A DNA stretch of 64,000 bases, from positions 1,693,538-1,757,537 of the forward strand of contig NW_017802713.1 in the NCBI RefSeq assembly GCF_001625305.1, read 5' to 3'. Shown here piece by piece: positions 34,701-48,700 of the stretch. This stretch comes from Branchiostoma belcheri. Taxonomy: Eukaryota; Chordata; Leptocardii; Amphioxiformes; Branchiostomatidae. The notes under the pieces were generated by a model. The model saw only the letters and a program-made list of their open reading frames with translations. It made no database searches and was not told the origin of the DNA. Position numbers and translations under genes: made by a program. How positions within the stretch are numbered: the first letter of the stretch is position 1; the number at the start of each line of letters is the position of its first letter.

Positions 34701-37700
34701 CATCACCCACCCCTAAGGCCACACCAATTTAATTTCTTGGTTAACAGATTTTTCTTGAAAAATAATGGAGCAGGTGGGCGAAAAAAACAGGCCTAGGCAT
34801 CCTATTATAGCCCCAAATGGTACGATAGGAGCCATGAAGTCAACACAAAAGGCTGCATGGGTTAATATATAAACAATGAATTTTAACTTTTAATCAATCC
34901 ACTGCATTGAGAGATGGAAAAATTGTAACAATTGGAAAGAAAAGGACTTTCCTCAACTGTTGGGGGCAAAATATGAGCATATTTGAGTTGATTCAGAACC
35001 AGAATCTGAAAAAAATGAAGAGGCGAATCCGAGAACCAACAAATTAAATTGGTGTAGCCTAAGCACATTGAAAATCACCACCAAGTCCAATTTAAGTGCA
35101 CTGGTGCCAGACTTCAAACTTAATTTTGAGAAAGGTCACTGTTGTGATCCCTTCTCTGTGTGCCTTTGTTGTAGTATTGGGTGGATCTGAGGTGAACCCA
35201 TGCCTCACATCACTTCCATTTCCAAGTTGGCTAAGCATGAACACACTCAAAAGCTACTTGTAGTCCGTGGACAAAGGGCTCTCTCTGGCAGAAATCCTTT
35301 CCAATTCTCCTGCCAATCAGAAACAGCTAAACTTGGCTGCGCCAGGTGAAAGCTACGGACAATATGATTTTCCCGAGATTTAAACAATTTGCTGAGTTAA
35401 AAAGTTTTCAATCGGCATTCCTCAATTTCGCAGGCTATGGAAAAGTGCCAGACTTGCAAAGGAGAAATGCCTTGGTAAGATCAATGAAGATGTCTTTGAA
35501 TCAGGAAGGAATACAGTCTTCAAAACTTTTGTTAGTAATAGTCAATTTTTCTGACTCACAAACTAATGTTGCAGGATTGTATGTGGCAAAATGGGGTGCT
35601 GCCAGAATTGAGCAAATAGACTCTTTTTACACAACCATGTCTTTTTATTCAGCCGACGTTTTGGTGACCGTCTGTCACCTTCCTCAGGGCAATTCTGACT
35701 GGTTCACATTGCACTGCAGTAGTACTCTATGTTTGGGAATGCATCTATAGCAGCGACACCTGTGCTGCAGTGCAATCTGATTCAGACATGTCACCAAAAC
35801 GTCAGCTGAATAAAAGACTTGGTTGTGTAAAAAGAATCTCTTTACTCAGTGACATAACTGTACAAAAGGTAGCCAGAATTGTTTATAATCTTGTTGGGAG
35901 TGACTTGTTTGCCACCCTATAGCTACAACCACTCTCACATAGGCGTAACGTTGCAAGCCTTGCATTATTTTATCGCTACTTCCACGGCAAATGCTCCATG
36001 GAACTTCATTTGCTAGTGCCCCCACTTTGAAACAAGGACACGTCTTGCCACTTCCACCGAAGCAAATCACCCTTTCTTCCTCCATTCACCACCTCTTAGG
36101 AGGAAGTTCCATGCTGAAAGCTTCTTTCCAAGAACAACATCACTTTGGAATAAGCTACCTCGTGATTGCTTCCTCTATGAGTATAACCTTAAACTCTTCA
36201 AGTCTAAGGTCAACAAACATCTGTCCTCACTGGCTGTTCTGTAACCCAAATCATTTTAAGTGGCTCCCATGAGCCTTGTTTTGTGGTGACTGGCGACCGA
36301 ATCCAAACATACATGTATGCTTGAGAATGAGAAAAATGGGTGTATTCTACTTGCATATACCCACCTACTGGGTCCACGTGTGTTAGGTGGTCGACAAAGT
36401 CTCTTTTTCCCAGGTACACTGTGATCTGTACAGACAAAAAAAAAAAGAGGAATAAAACGTTATTCACACATCATAAAAATCCACACCACCATTTCCAAGA
36501 AATGTCTGGATTTGCTGTTTCTAAAGCCTGCCATAGAGTGCCAGGACCCTTAGAACAACATCAAAATATTTCGCTTCAATACTACACTATTCAAAGGTCT
36601 GGTCTTGTGTTGTGACTAGAGCTGTGTACCGGTACACAGTACCGATACTGTACCGGAAAAATTGATTAGGTACAGGTCCAAAATACCTAATCCCTCAGTA
36701 CCGGTACTGTACCTAAACAATTTCACACTAATTTTATGCCTATTTGTGACCTCAAATGTTTAAATAGCTGGTTAACAATGGGTGCCTGTGTAAGGACAGT
36801 GTGTTCATGAAAACAAAAACATCTTAGTTTTGCCTATATTTTATCTGAGCATTCGCCATAAACAAAGAATAAACCTTAACTATCAAGTTTATTTATGTTT
36901 TTTTGTTATTGAAGGAGTTCAGAAGACCATATAAATTGGTCGAATTGTTCAGGTACAGGTTCAGGTCTGGACCTGTACCTAACCCTGTGTACCTGTACCT
37001 GTACCTGTACCTAAGATTTGTTTAGGTACACAGCTCTAGTTGTGACCTTTCCTCATCTGTTGGCTCTGTGAAGGGTTGAGATCAATCACTGTGTGAATTT
37101 CATATTTCACTTAGAGCTCTCTCCACGGGGAGGCTCTTTCCACTTCAATGGGTTAAAAGGCAACAACTGAGGCAGGTAAAATTCAAAAGCCGAGGATAGC
37201 ACCAGGAAGGTTTGCAAAGGGGTAACTGTTTGGGCCTATGAAAAAAATGTTGTGTTTCCTGTTTCAATCGTATTAGAATTAGAGTTGGTAGGTAGGGATT
37301 ATCTTTTTTTTTTGTTCCTTTCTTTTTTATTAGACAATGTCAGTCTCTAGTGATATGATATATATATATAATATGAGATGGACGAAACTCTAAATATTGT
37401 ACAAGAAAAGGAGGGCTACACACATAGATTTTATAGCGTACCCCCTATAGTCTTCATTGGTTTGTCCCTTTCCATCCCTCAGAGTACCCCCTATAGTCTT
37501 CATTGGTTTGTCCCTTTGTATCCCTTAGAGTACCCCCTAGTCTTCATTGGTTTGTCCCTTTCCATCCCTCAGAGTACCCCCTATAGTCTTCATTGGTTTG
37601 TCCCTTTCCATCCCTCAGAGTACCCCCTATAGTCCTCATTGGTTTGTCCCTTTGCATCCCTCAGAGTTCGACAACCTTCTAAGCCTATCTTTATCCTGCA

Positions 37701-40700
37701 GACCTTTCGTCTCATTTCATTCCTTTCATGTATTAACTATGATAAAGGCAGGGAAAGTCTAAAAGCATCGCTTGATAGAGCACTGGAGATAGAAGGCTTC
37801 CGCGTGTGTGTGCCTTATAACTAGTTTGATAAAAGTACAAAGGTTTAACATAAAACAAAAAAAGATATAAGGCTTTGCATATCATGTAAATTTAGACTGG
37901 CTCTTTGAAAATCTTAGTGACAACAAGAAATAGGTCAATACATGCACCGGTGGTGTTAGGAGCAAATGCCACATATTATTTGTCCTATATTACAAGTCTC
38001 AGCATCTACTATTCATTATTGTCATAATCAATTGATGAATATAGGGTGGTAATAATCATATGGAGAAATTGTGTGGTTAAGGCCACACCAATTTGATTTG
38101 TTGGTTCTTGGATTTTTTCAGATAAAATATGAAGCGACACGGTGAAAAAAACAACAGGCACTCTGTGATAGGACTCATATAGGAGCCTTGAAGTCAACAT
38201 ACCAGGCTGGTTTGTAATTCAAACAATGGATTTCAAACTTTTAATCAAACCACTGCATTGATAGATGGAAAAAAAAACTCTGTAACAACTCTGAAGAGAA
38301 GGAACCTTCTTCAACAGTTGAAGCCAAAATTTGAGCATTTTAGAGTTGATTCAGAGCCTGACATGTTTTTGCTACAAATTGGGAAAAAAAAGAAGCAAGC
38401 AAATACGAGAACCAACAAATTACAAGTACATGTAAATTGGTGTGGCCCAATGTTAGATATGTAAGCTGTGATCTCAGGTATCTTGCAGCCAACATTTTGT
38501 TGTCTTTCAACAGTTACAGCAGCTTTTTGTTTTATGGAAGAGCTACATGCAGAGGGTGTTAAAAATAACGATGTTTCAGTGGAAAGCCAGGGTAGCCATA
38601 ACTTCAGCACCAAGGACAGTCCCCCCTACTCTCTCTCTCTCTCTTTGAATCTTCCAAATCAGTTTCTGTATCTGAATCAGTTAAAAACTATAACTTCAAT
38701 CCTGTACAATACACCAGCTTTATCAGCTGTGCTGAAACAATCCTTGTAAGACCACACTAAGTAATCTTTATGGATGACGTCCTCTGGAGATTATACATGT
38801 AAATCTAATGAGAAAGTGTGAAAAAACTACATGAAGGGCAAAAAAAAAGATGTCTAGATTTGAAATATACTAAGGGACGACAAATGTTAGGACACAAATT
38901 GAATGAGAGAGCACAGGGTAACAACCAACAAGTTTTTTCTTCCTTACGAAAACAGCAATAAATCAGTGGATCAGCAGTTGCCGTCCTGTTTCTTGTGCTC
39001 ATATTTCGTATTACGGGTTTAATGTTAATCTTACGATTTGCGGCACTCTCGTGACTCTTTGGTCTTAGTGACAGGAAGCAGCACTTCCTGTTTTTTTCTG
39101 TGTTTCTTTTCTGTTTTCCGGCCAAAATCAATGCGCGCACGGACGTTATTCATAAAAATTACTTGGTGTGGCCTAACCACATATTCAGCACTAAGGACAG
39201 CATCATATGTACTTTCCAAACCATATTTCAACATCTTGCTTTGAAAGTTTGACCTAGTTACAATATCACTTGGCCTCATCTACAACTGTTTTCAGGGACT
39301 TAGGCCACACCAATTTAATTTCTTGATTAACAGACTTTTTGTAGAAAAATTATGGAACGGGCGGGCGAAAAAAATAAAAACAGGCCTAGGCATCCTATTA
39401 TGGCTCAAAATGGTACGCTAGGAGCCATAAAGTCAACACAACAGGCTGGTTGAAAATTCAAACAATGAATTTCGAAATTTTAATGATACCACTGCATTGA
39501 AAGATGGAATAACTGTAACAACTAGGAAGAAAAGAACTGTTTTTAACTGTTCAGGGAAAAATATGAGCATTTTGCAGTTGATTCTGAATTTTTTTTTTTT
39601 TTGCAAATCAGAAAAAAATGAAGTGGGCGAATCCGTTAACCAAGAAATTAAATTGGTGTGGCCTAAACTGCAACTGTTTTTAGGGGCTTATGAAGGCAGA
39701 TTACAGACAACAAATTCATACTCCAACAAGTTATCTTGTACACAAGGAAAAACACCAAAAATCAAGGTCAACTACAGTGACGTAGGAACCCCCCACGAAG
39801 CCCATTTTTGGCCTTGACAATGGCCATCCCCAAGACAACCTGCCTGCCAAAAATCGTGAACCTCGGACCTTGCCTTCAAGAGTTATCGTGCATAATCTGC
39901 CAAACAGTGCAAAAGCGATTTCATAGCCTTCTCACGAAGGCATAGCCTTCAGTCGAAGGCAATTAGCAACCATCTTTCCACACAGTAATTGGTGCTCTTG
40001 ATATTTCTTGAGGATTCAGCCTATTCAAGGCCTGATTGATGTTGTCTCGTTAAGCATCTAAAATTATATATCAATGTCATGAACAAAATGATTGAGACAT
40101 TGCAAGAGCTATTATAACAAATTTCAGTCACAATCCTTAAGCTTACAAGATGGGTTGGTGATGGGTTTGCTTAAGCTTGTATTGCAAAAAAAAAAAAACA
40201 CAGTAGAAAAGATAAGAACAAACTAGAGAAGTAACATTTGCAAAGCAAATGCATAATGTTTACCTTCGGACATGGTCTGCCCTGTTAATTTTTACTCAAA
40301 CATATTCACATACATGTACTAGTATATGGTGACAGGAGTAGAGCAGACAATGAAATGGCAACATTATGTAAACCAACACCAGTCACCATGGTGACAGACG
40401 TCAACAAGTCATGTCATTGGCCAGGTCAGAGGTTAGTGTTTGGAGAAGAGGAAATTGAGTAAAAACAATAATATGTTTTCCTTCGGTAAACATAAAAAAG
40501 TTACAATAGTCATTTCAATGCATGTCTAACCAAGCTGGTTACAAATTTGGAATATTTTCAAGGGTTGCTCAATGCAGGATATCATATTAAAAACGTAAAA
40601 AAAAACTTCTACTTGCTTGCTACTTTAGAGGCATCTATGTACCTTTGGCGGAGAAATTATACTTCTTTCGAGCAAATACCAGTTATTTTTGTTTTATTGA

Positions 40701-42743
40701 TCTGTCAAGAGTCAAGGTAGAGTTGAGTTTAAACCGAAATGCAGCAAAGATAAACAAATAAATTTATGTAACACAGTGGTCGAAATACTTTTTTCAATGT
40801 TCTACAATATTGCAGAATGCCACAATATTGTTCTGCAATTTGAAAGTACTTTCTGCAAATATACACTTTTAAGCCCTTTCACAACATTTCACATGCAATT
40901 TGAAAAATACATGTGCAAGCATAGCTAGCACATCATTAAGTCAGTAGTAAGAACAAAAGCTTCTAAAAAATATGCACAATTGAACCCCTATCCTGATTTT
41001 TTCAGTCTGCAAAATTGTGGATTGTTTAATTTTTCTTCTGCAACATTGAGAATTTCTCTGCAAAATGCAGACTGCAGATGGGTATTTCTAACACTAAGGC
41101 CACACCAATTTAATTTCTTGGTTAACAGATTTTTCTAGAAAAATAATGGAGCGGGCGGGCGAAAAAAAATAAAAACAGGCCTACAGGCCTAGGCATCCTA
41201 TTATGGCTGAAAATGGTACGATAGGAGCCATGAAGTCAACACACCAGGCTGGTTCAAAATTTAAACAATGAATTTTGAACTTTTAATGATACCATTGCAT
41301 TGAAAGATGGAATAACTGTAACAACTAGGAAGAAACTGTTCAGGGCAAAATATGAGCATTTTGCAGTTGATTCTGAATTTTTATTTTTATCTGCAAATCA
41401 GGAAAAATGAAGCGGGCGAATCCGTTAACCAAGAAATTAAATTGGTGTGGCCTAACAAGGATCCATTTCCAAGGGGAAAAATCTGGAAACAGACTACGCA
41501 ATGGAAAAGTTTGCGTCATTAGACTAATGGAGTCCCATTACCGAAACACTGTCCTTCCGAATGGCACTTTCGTTACAATTATCACTCCAGAAGTCCGGCG
41601 ATCATTACAATTAGACTCACGTGGAGAAAACATTGGTGGAACGGCGGGCCCCTGAAATCTAATGGCACCGCAAATGGCTCATCATCGGGATACATATTGG
41701 ACCGAAAATGGCTCGTCATTTGCGTACGCATTCGCAGCCTTACAGAGTATAGGTTCTGAGGTTGTACAGTAATTAAATGTACAGTGCTGAGTGCAAGTTG
41801 CGGAAATGAGCATGGTCGTAATTACATAAGTGGAACGCTATGCACATATCTAGCAGCTTGATGACTTGAATGACAAAAACCTTTACATCATGTTCAAGGG
41901 GAATTGTGTTCATCCCACAGTGCTAGAAATACTTTTTTCAGTGTTGTGAAATATTGCAGAATGTCAAAATTTTGTCCTTAACTTCAAAAATACTTTCTGC
42001 AAATGCACACTTAAAAGTCCAGATCTAACCCCATGGCATATACAAAATTGCATGTTTGCAAACATTTTACATGCAATTTGAAAAATACATGCAACATTAC
42101 TTGTACATTATAGAGTCAGTAGTAAACACAAAAGCTCTTGAACACCATTGAACCCCTAGCCAGATTTTTCAGTCTGCAAAATTGCAGGTTGCTTAATTTT
42201 TCTTCTGCAATATCGAAAATGTCTCTGCAGAATGCATATGGGTATTTCTAACACTGATCCAAACACACAAAAAAATTAGATGTAAGGCCACACCAATTTA
42301 ATTTCTTGGTTAACGGATTTTTCTAGAAAAATAATGGAGCGGTCGGGCGAAAAAAAAAATAAAAACAGGTCTAGGCATCCTATTGTGGCCCAAAATGGTA
42401 CAATAGGAGCCATGAAGTCAACACACCAGACTGGTTCAAAATTTAAACAATGAATTTTGAACTTTTATTGATACCACTGCATTGAAATATGGAATGACTG
42501 TAACAAGTAATAAGAAAAGGACTGTTTTCAACTGTTCTGGGCAAAATATGAGCATTTTGCAGTTGATTCTGAATTTTTATTTTTATTTGCAAATCAGAAA
42601 AAAATGAAGCGGCGAATCCGTTAACCAAGAAATTAAATTGTTGTGGCCTAAGAAGAAACTATGACAAAAAGGCTTTTGTGACAGTTTTAACATCAAGAAT
42701 AACTTGAAAGACTCTTCAAAACGAGGAATCTGTAGGCCTTCTA

Positions 42744-42782
<39 letters not shown>

Positions 42783-45700
42783 TGTGACAGGCTGTCTGCT
42801 TGAACTGATAACTACTGGTCTACTCTGTCTCTGTCTTTCGAACTAAACCACCCGTCACACAGCTAAACAAGGGCATAAGATACAAGCAATGGAACCTGAA
42901 CAAGACGGAATATATAATACGTTATGCAACATGTTAAATACTAGTATATGAATTACTGAATGACAGTCCTTTATTGTACATTTATGCTCCTACAAGCATA
43001 AATGTACAATACAAGCAGGTCATGGCCATAAAGCAGTAACTGTTATATTTACAAGAACAGTGATACAAGTCTGTTATCTTATTACATCAACAAGGGTAAA
43101 GGCATCCAGTGCAGTTTTTAGAGCTTGGAAACCAGATTTTTCCTGTCAATATTCTTAGTTACTTTCTTACATACTAAGTTGAAACAATACTGTCCCAATG
43201 TATATCGACATCCAAGGAGCAAAAATGCCCCAAATTCTGGCAAAAACCAGTTACTGGAAATCAAAGACAAGGATTGATATTTAGGGTACCACACAGATAA
43301 TGAAGGACTCATCTCGGGGCTTGTTTCTGCAGTTTAAATGCTTATTAAATGTATGAGATACTGATTCAAATGTGGGACACTATGTGTCAATATCATACAG
43401 ATTTGCCTTTTTCAGAATATTTCCAGTTTTGCTGCCCTGAAATTGCATTGAATGTCTTTAATGTATACTAGTATGTACAGGTGAAATATGTAGCCTCCTT
43501 ATTCTTTTCTTTCTGTTCCCTGACATTAGTATTCCATCTGCCTCCCCTCTGAAATGGTGTTGACATGCATGTGGTTGATATCAGGCTTTTGAGAGCCATA
43601 AATGTAATTACACCTCTCTTCCCATCTTGTAGTATTACTTGGAGGGTTTGGGACAGCTTTCTGGATAATTCATGAGTAGTGCTGTACGTGTACCTAAACC
43701 CACATTCAGGTCCAGGTCTGGATTCAAGCCCAGAGGTTAAATAGGTTCAGTTCGGACCTAAACCCATGGGTTCTAGTATATTCTCAGCAAGGACACGTCT
43801 TGCCACTTCCACCGAAGCAAATCACCCTTTCTTCCCCCATTCACCACCTCTTAGGAGGAAGTTCCACGCTGAAAGCTTCTTTCTAAGAACAACATCACTT
43901 TGGAATAAGCTACCTCGTGATTGCTTTCCTTATGAGTATAACCTTAAACTCTTCAAGTCTAAGGTCAACAAACATCTGTCCTCACTGGCTGTACAGTAAC
44001 CCAAAACATTTTAAGTGGCTCCCATGAGCCTTCTTTTGAAGTGACCCATGAAGTAAATAAAAAAATAAATACATGATTTTACAAAATACAGAAGGGATTT
44101 CTCAGTTAATATTTTCCAATGGGAAATGGGGCATCTTTACTGTAAAATTTTGTAGCGAGCACTGCACTACCAGGGTTTAGAAGCAAGATATGTTGTTTGC
44201 AGGGCACTTCTGGGCAAAACTGTGGCCACATAATTTACGGAGGCAGACAATTGATGATGCCCGATAGCAATGTTTTCTTCATTTTGCAGCACAATTTTTT
44301 TGAGATTTCAGGTGGTTTTGAACAAAAAGGGGAATGTGACATTATATTTTTTTTTGTAAGTCCGGAACTAGTTACAGACGTTCAGGTTTTTTGAACTGGA
44401 AACCTAAACATTTTTACAAGTCCAGAACTAGTTCCAGCGAACCGGTACACAGCACTATTCATGAAGGACTGGAGTTGGAATACATTTAAGATGTTTTTTC
44501 ACATGTGTAGGTGATATTTAGTAGGGTGCTTTCTTGAAATAACATTGGGAATGTTTAAAGGAATATGGTTGTGTGTGTACTGTACATGTATGTGTAACTA
44601 TGAGTTTATGTAAGTTATAATAGTATAAAAAATAAAATGTCTTACTGCAAACTAAGATGCTTTAACAAATTAGACTTCGAATCTTAATCTTTTGCTGCCA
44701 AGTACATCAAGTATGTACATCCTTCCAAAGAAATAATTCAAGATGCTGTTGACGTGACATTAAGAGCAATTTTAAAGTGCTTAGGAAGCTTGTAGTGTCA
44801 CGACCTTGAAGTATTATTAGGCTGAGAGTGCACTTAGAGCAGTTTAGCAAGCACGGACACATAAAACAAACTATGTTTCATCCCTGTGACATTTCTGTTA
44901 AAAGCCATGGCCTGGCTCTTAAAAATAAGTTATAACACACACTCAGAGCAGCTTGTTTCACGAAATGGCGGAGTAAAGATGGATTTTATATTGTTATATC
45001 AATCATGAATGTTGTGACCTCTATGCAGGGAGATGTATGACTTTGGAAAAATTCGCCTGTATAAAGCGTTTAAGGCTTTAAAACAAATAGGTTTGGGACG
45101 AAATTAACTGTCCCACCATACATTGTACACATATACAATGTTCGGATTTTTTTCAGTGGAGTATTCTGCAGTCAACTATAGGCCCTTAAGGAAAAAAATG
45201 TTGTGTTTCCTGTTTCAGTCCTGAAAAAAATTAGGTACAGGTAGGTAAGGATTATCTTTTTTTTCAGTGATCCAACTTATACAATACTGCTTAACATTTA
45301 GTAAAACTTGAGGACCCTTTTCAATGTCAATGTTACAAAACAAATTGTACAACGTTTTATCACTGAGGTGTCAGATCATGGAGTTAGAATAGGTCAACCA
45401 GCTTAAAAAATGTATGTCCCTTGCAGGGTTCCACTCAAAAAAGGCTAGTGTCAGCAGTTTTTTCTAGGGTTGGTCTGGAAACAGGAAACACAGTGTTTTT
45501 TTTTTCCTAGGCCTTACGTAAACTGATTTCAATAACGTAATAGAAAGGTAATACAGTCAAGTACGCACATGCTAACAGCTCCACTTATTTGCACTAGACT
45601 GTACACGACTTTCCTCTTCAAAAACATGCAAGGACACTTGAGAGCTACTGTACTCAATGGATCACGTCTTTAACTTTCCAAACACGTAAAGATGCTTAAG

Positions 45701-48700
45701 GTTGACGCAGTTTTGTTTAGTTCTGAAAGCTCTGTGATATGACTGAAACATCACCTGCTTTCCTCACAATCATAACATATACAATGCAAGATGAGCCAAA
45801 AGTTGGTGCCACTAAACCCTAACTTGCAACAACATCAACTCCAACGTCCGGATTCTGTATTCGAATTTTCGAAAGGGGCACACGCGGTTAGGGCGAAACG
45901 CGTTCGAATCGTTTTATGATATAAATATACATATACACCTTGTATGTATTATAACATATACAGATTCTGTACATGTTATATATACATACATGGATTTAAT
46001 ATTCATATCATGTTGTGTAACGGCAGTTCCCATAATCAGATAACTGCTAAGCTGATAGAAAAAAGACTACATCTGACAAAAACCTTATCAAATACGACCA
46101 GACCTTCTCAACAGTGTCCTGGCTGGATAGGATTATCTTTCAATATACTTGAAATTGAATTTCTAAGCCGTATTTTTAGTGGAAGATTTGTAGGTATCCA
46201 CAAAAACATCTTTAGATAAAATGCTCCACAAATCCTATTCAGAATATCTATTCTTGTTGCCTGTCCAGTTATACAGGATTCCTATTTATCAGATGAAAAA
46301 AAATGTTGTGGCACACGAAAAACGAAGTGTGAACACAAAGCAGAGAGTGCAGAATTGCAGTAGCCTAGGCCTAGCAAAAAAAAAGTGTTTCCTGTTTCAG
46401 TCCTGAAAAAATTAGGGTCGGTAAGTAGAGATTTTTTTTTTTTACACTGGCAATCTCTAGTGATTCAACTTATACATTACAGTTCAACAAAGTAAAACTT
46501 AACATCTGTGTCCATAATATCACCAGGGTCCATAATAACGCCACCTTGAGAAATAGTGTGCTTAAAGATATTTTTACTGCAACATACCCTAGGTAATGTA
46601 CATTTGGTGTGTGAAGGAGTGCATACCAAAAGTATGTTGCAGTAAAAATATCTTTAAGCACAGTTTCTCAAGGTGGCGATATTATGGACCTTGGTGATAT
46701 TATGGACACAGATGTTACATTGAGCACACTTCTATTTTCATTCATGTCAACGTTTGAAAACCGATTACACATTTCATCACTCAGATGTCAGATCATGGAG
46801 CTAGAAAAGGTCGATCAGCTCAAAAATTTATGTCCCCTGGAGGCTAGGGTCGGCAGTTTTTTCTAGGGTCGGTCGGGAAACAGGAAACACAACATTTTTT
46901 TCCATAGGCCCTAGCCTTTGGCAGGAGGTAGTGCTGCTGCTCTTGCAAAAATAGAGTTCGATCCCTCTGTAATTGGCAGTGCTAGATTGGAGTGGAAATC
47001 AGCACCTTTCCATATGAACTACTTAGCCACAAAAACTTGATTTCATGTCTGACAGCCCCTGCAAGTTAAGTTTAAATCTAATTTACTAACTTAAAGGGTG
47101 CACAGAATAACACCCTACTTTTAGCGATGATGTTATGACATTTCTGTTCAATTTTCTAATATCTCTTTGAATTGGATGTCATATACAATGTAATCTCTCA
47201 TTTCCTGGTACTAGTAGTTTTCAAATTCATAGAAACCACTTATGTACATGTACATGTATTTTGTAGGAAGCAACGAAGAAAATTTTCTTGTATTTTGGTT
47301 GGAAAAAGGCTACATGATGAAGAATTTTGTGTGAAGAATTCTGTATGAAGAATTTTATGTCATTTAATATTTTCAAATTCATAGGAACCACTTATGTACA
47401 TGTACATGTATTTTGTAGGGAGCAACGAAGAAAATTTTCTTGTATTTTGGTTGGAAAAAGGCTACATGATGAAGAAGTTTGTGTGAAGAATTCTGTATAA
47501 AGAATTTGATGTCATTTAATATTTACAAAATAATATACTCTCTCATTTCCTGGTTAGTTTCCAAAGGCATGAAAACCATAATGTATTTCAAAGGAAGAAA
47601 AGAAGAAAATTGTCTTGTGTTTTGGTTGGAAAAAGGCTACATGATAAAGAATTCTGAATTGAATTTTTCTTACTCAGTTGTAGAACAAGTGTCCTCGCAA
47701 AGGAAGGAAAGAAGAAAATTGTCTTCTGTTTTGGTTGGTAAAAGGCTATACATGATAAAGAATTCTAAATTAAATTTTGCTTACTCAGTTGTAGAACAAG
47801 TCTCCTTGCAAAGGAAGAAAAGAAGAAAATTGTCTTGTGTTTTGGTTGGAAAAAGGCTACATGATAAAGAATTCTGAACTGAATTTTGCTTATTCAGTTG
47901 TAGAACAAGTCTTCTTGCAAAGGTAGAAATTAAAGAAGAAAATTGTCTTCAGTTTTGGTTGGAAAAAGGCTACACATGATAAAGAATTCTGAATTGAATT
48001 TTGCTTACTCAGTTGTAGAACAAGTCTCCTTCCAAAGAAAGAAAAGAAGAAAATTGTCTTGTGTTTTGGTTGGAAATTAAAAAGGCTACACAATAAAGAA
48101 TTCTGAATTGAATTTTGCTTACTCAGTTGTAGAACAAGTCTTCTTGCAAAGGAAGAAAAGAATAAAATTGTCTTGTGTTTTGGTTGGAAAAAGGCTACAT
48201 GATAAAGAATTCTGAATTGAATTTTGCTTCCTCAGTTGTAGAAAAAGTCTCCTTGCAAAGGAAGAAAAGAAGAAAATTGTCTTCTGTTTTGGTTGGAAAA
48301 AGGCTACATGATAAAGAATTCTGAATTGAATTTTGCTTAAACTCAGTTGTAGAACAAGTCTCCTTGCAAAGGAAGAAAAGAAGAAAATTGTCTTCTGTTT
48401 TGGTTGGAAAAAGGCTACGATGATAAAGAATTCTGAATTGAATTTTTCTCACTCAGTTGTAGAACATGTACAAGTCTCCTTCCAAAGGAAGAAAAGAAGA
48501 AAATTGTATTCCGTTTTGGTTGGAAAAAGGCTACACGATGAAGAATTCTGAACTGAATTTTGCTCACTCAGTTGTAGAACAAGTCTTGTTCCATAGAAAC
48601 CAGGTGTACTAGTGTTGAAACATCGGTCGTCTATTGATCATGCTTCTCTCTCTAAAGTGTGCAATTACGCTTCCCTGCACATATGTGCTGGCAAAACATT

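Noticed and set aside
37378..37762. Repetitive open frame with [10 protein letters not shown] units
   Set aside because: A 45-bp minisatellite with no signal, splice context or homology; one unit is out of step.
46920..46995. tRNA-like B box (GAGTTCGATCCCTC)
   Set aside because: No matching A box at the right distance and no cloverleaf can be drawn.
47215..48600. Regular direct repeats resembling a CRISPR array
   Set aside because: Units are about 110 bp with no short-repeat/unique-spacer pattern and lie in an animal intron; it is a minisatellite.
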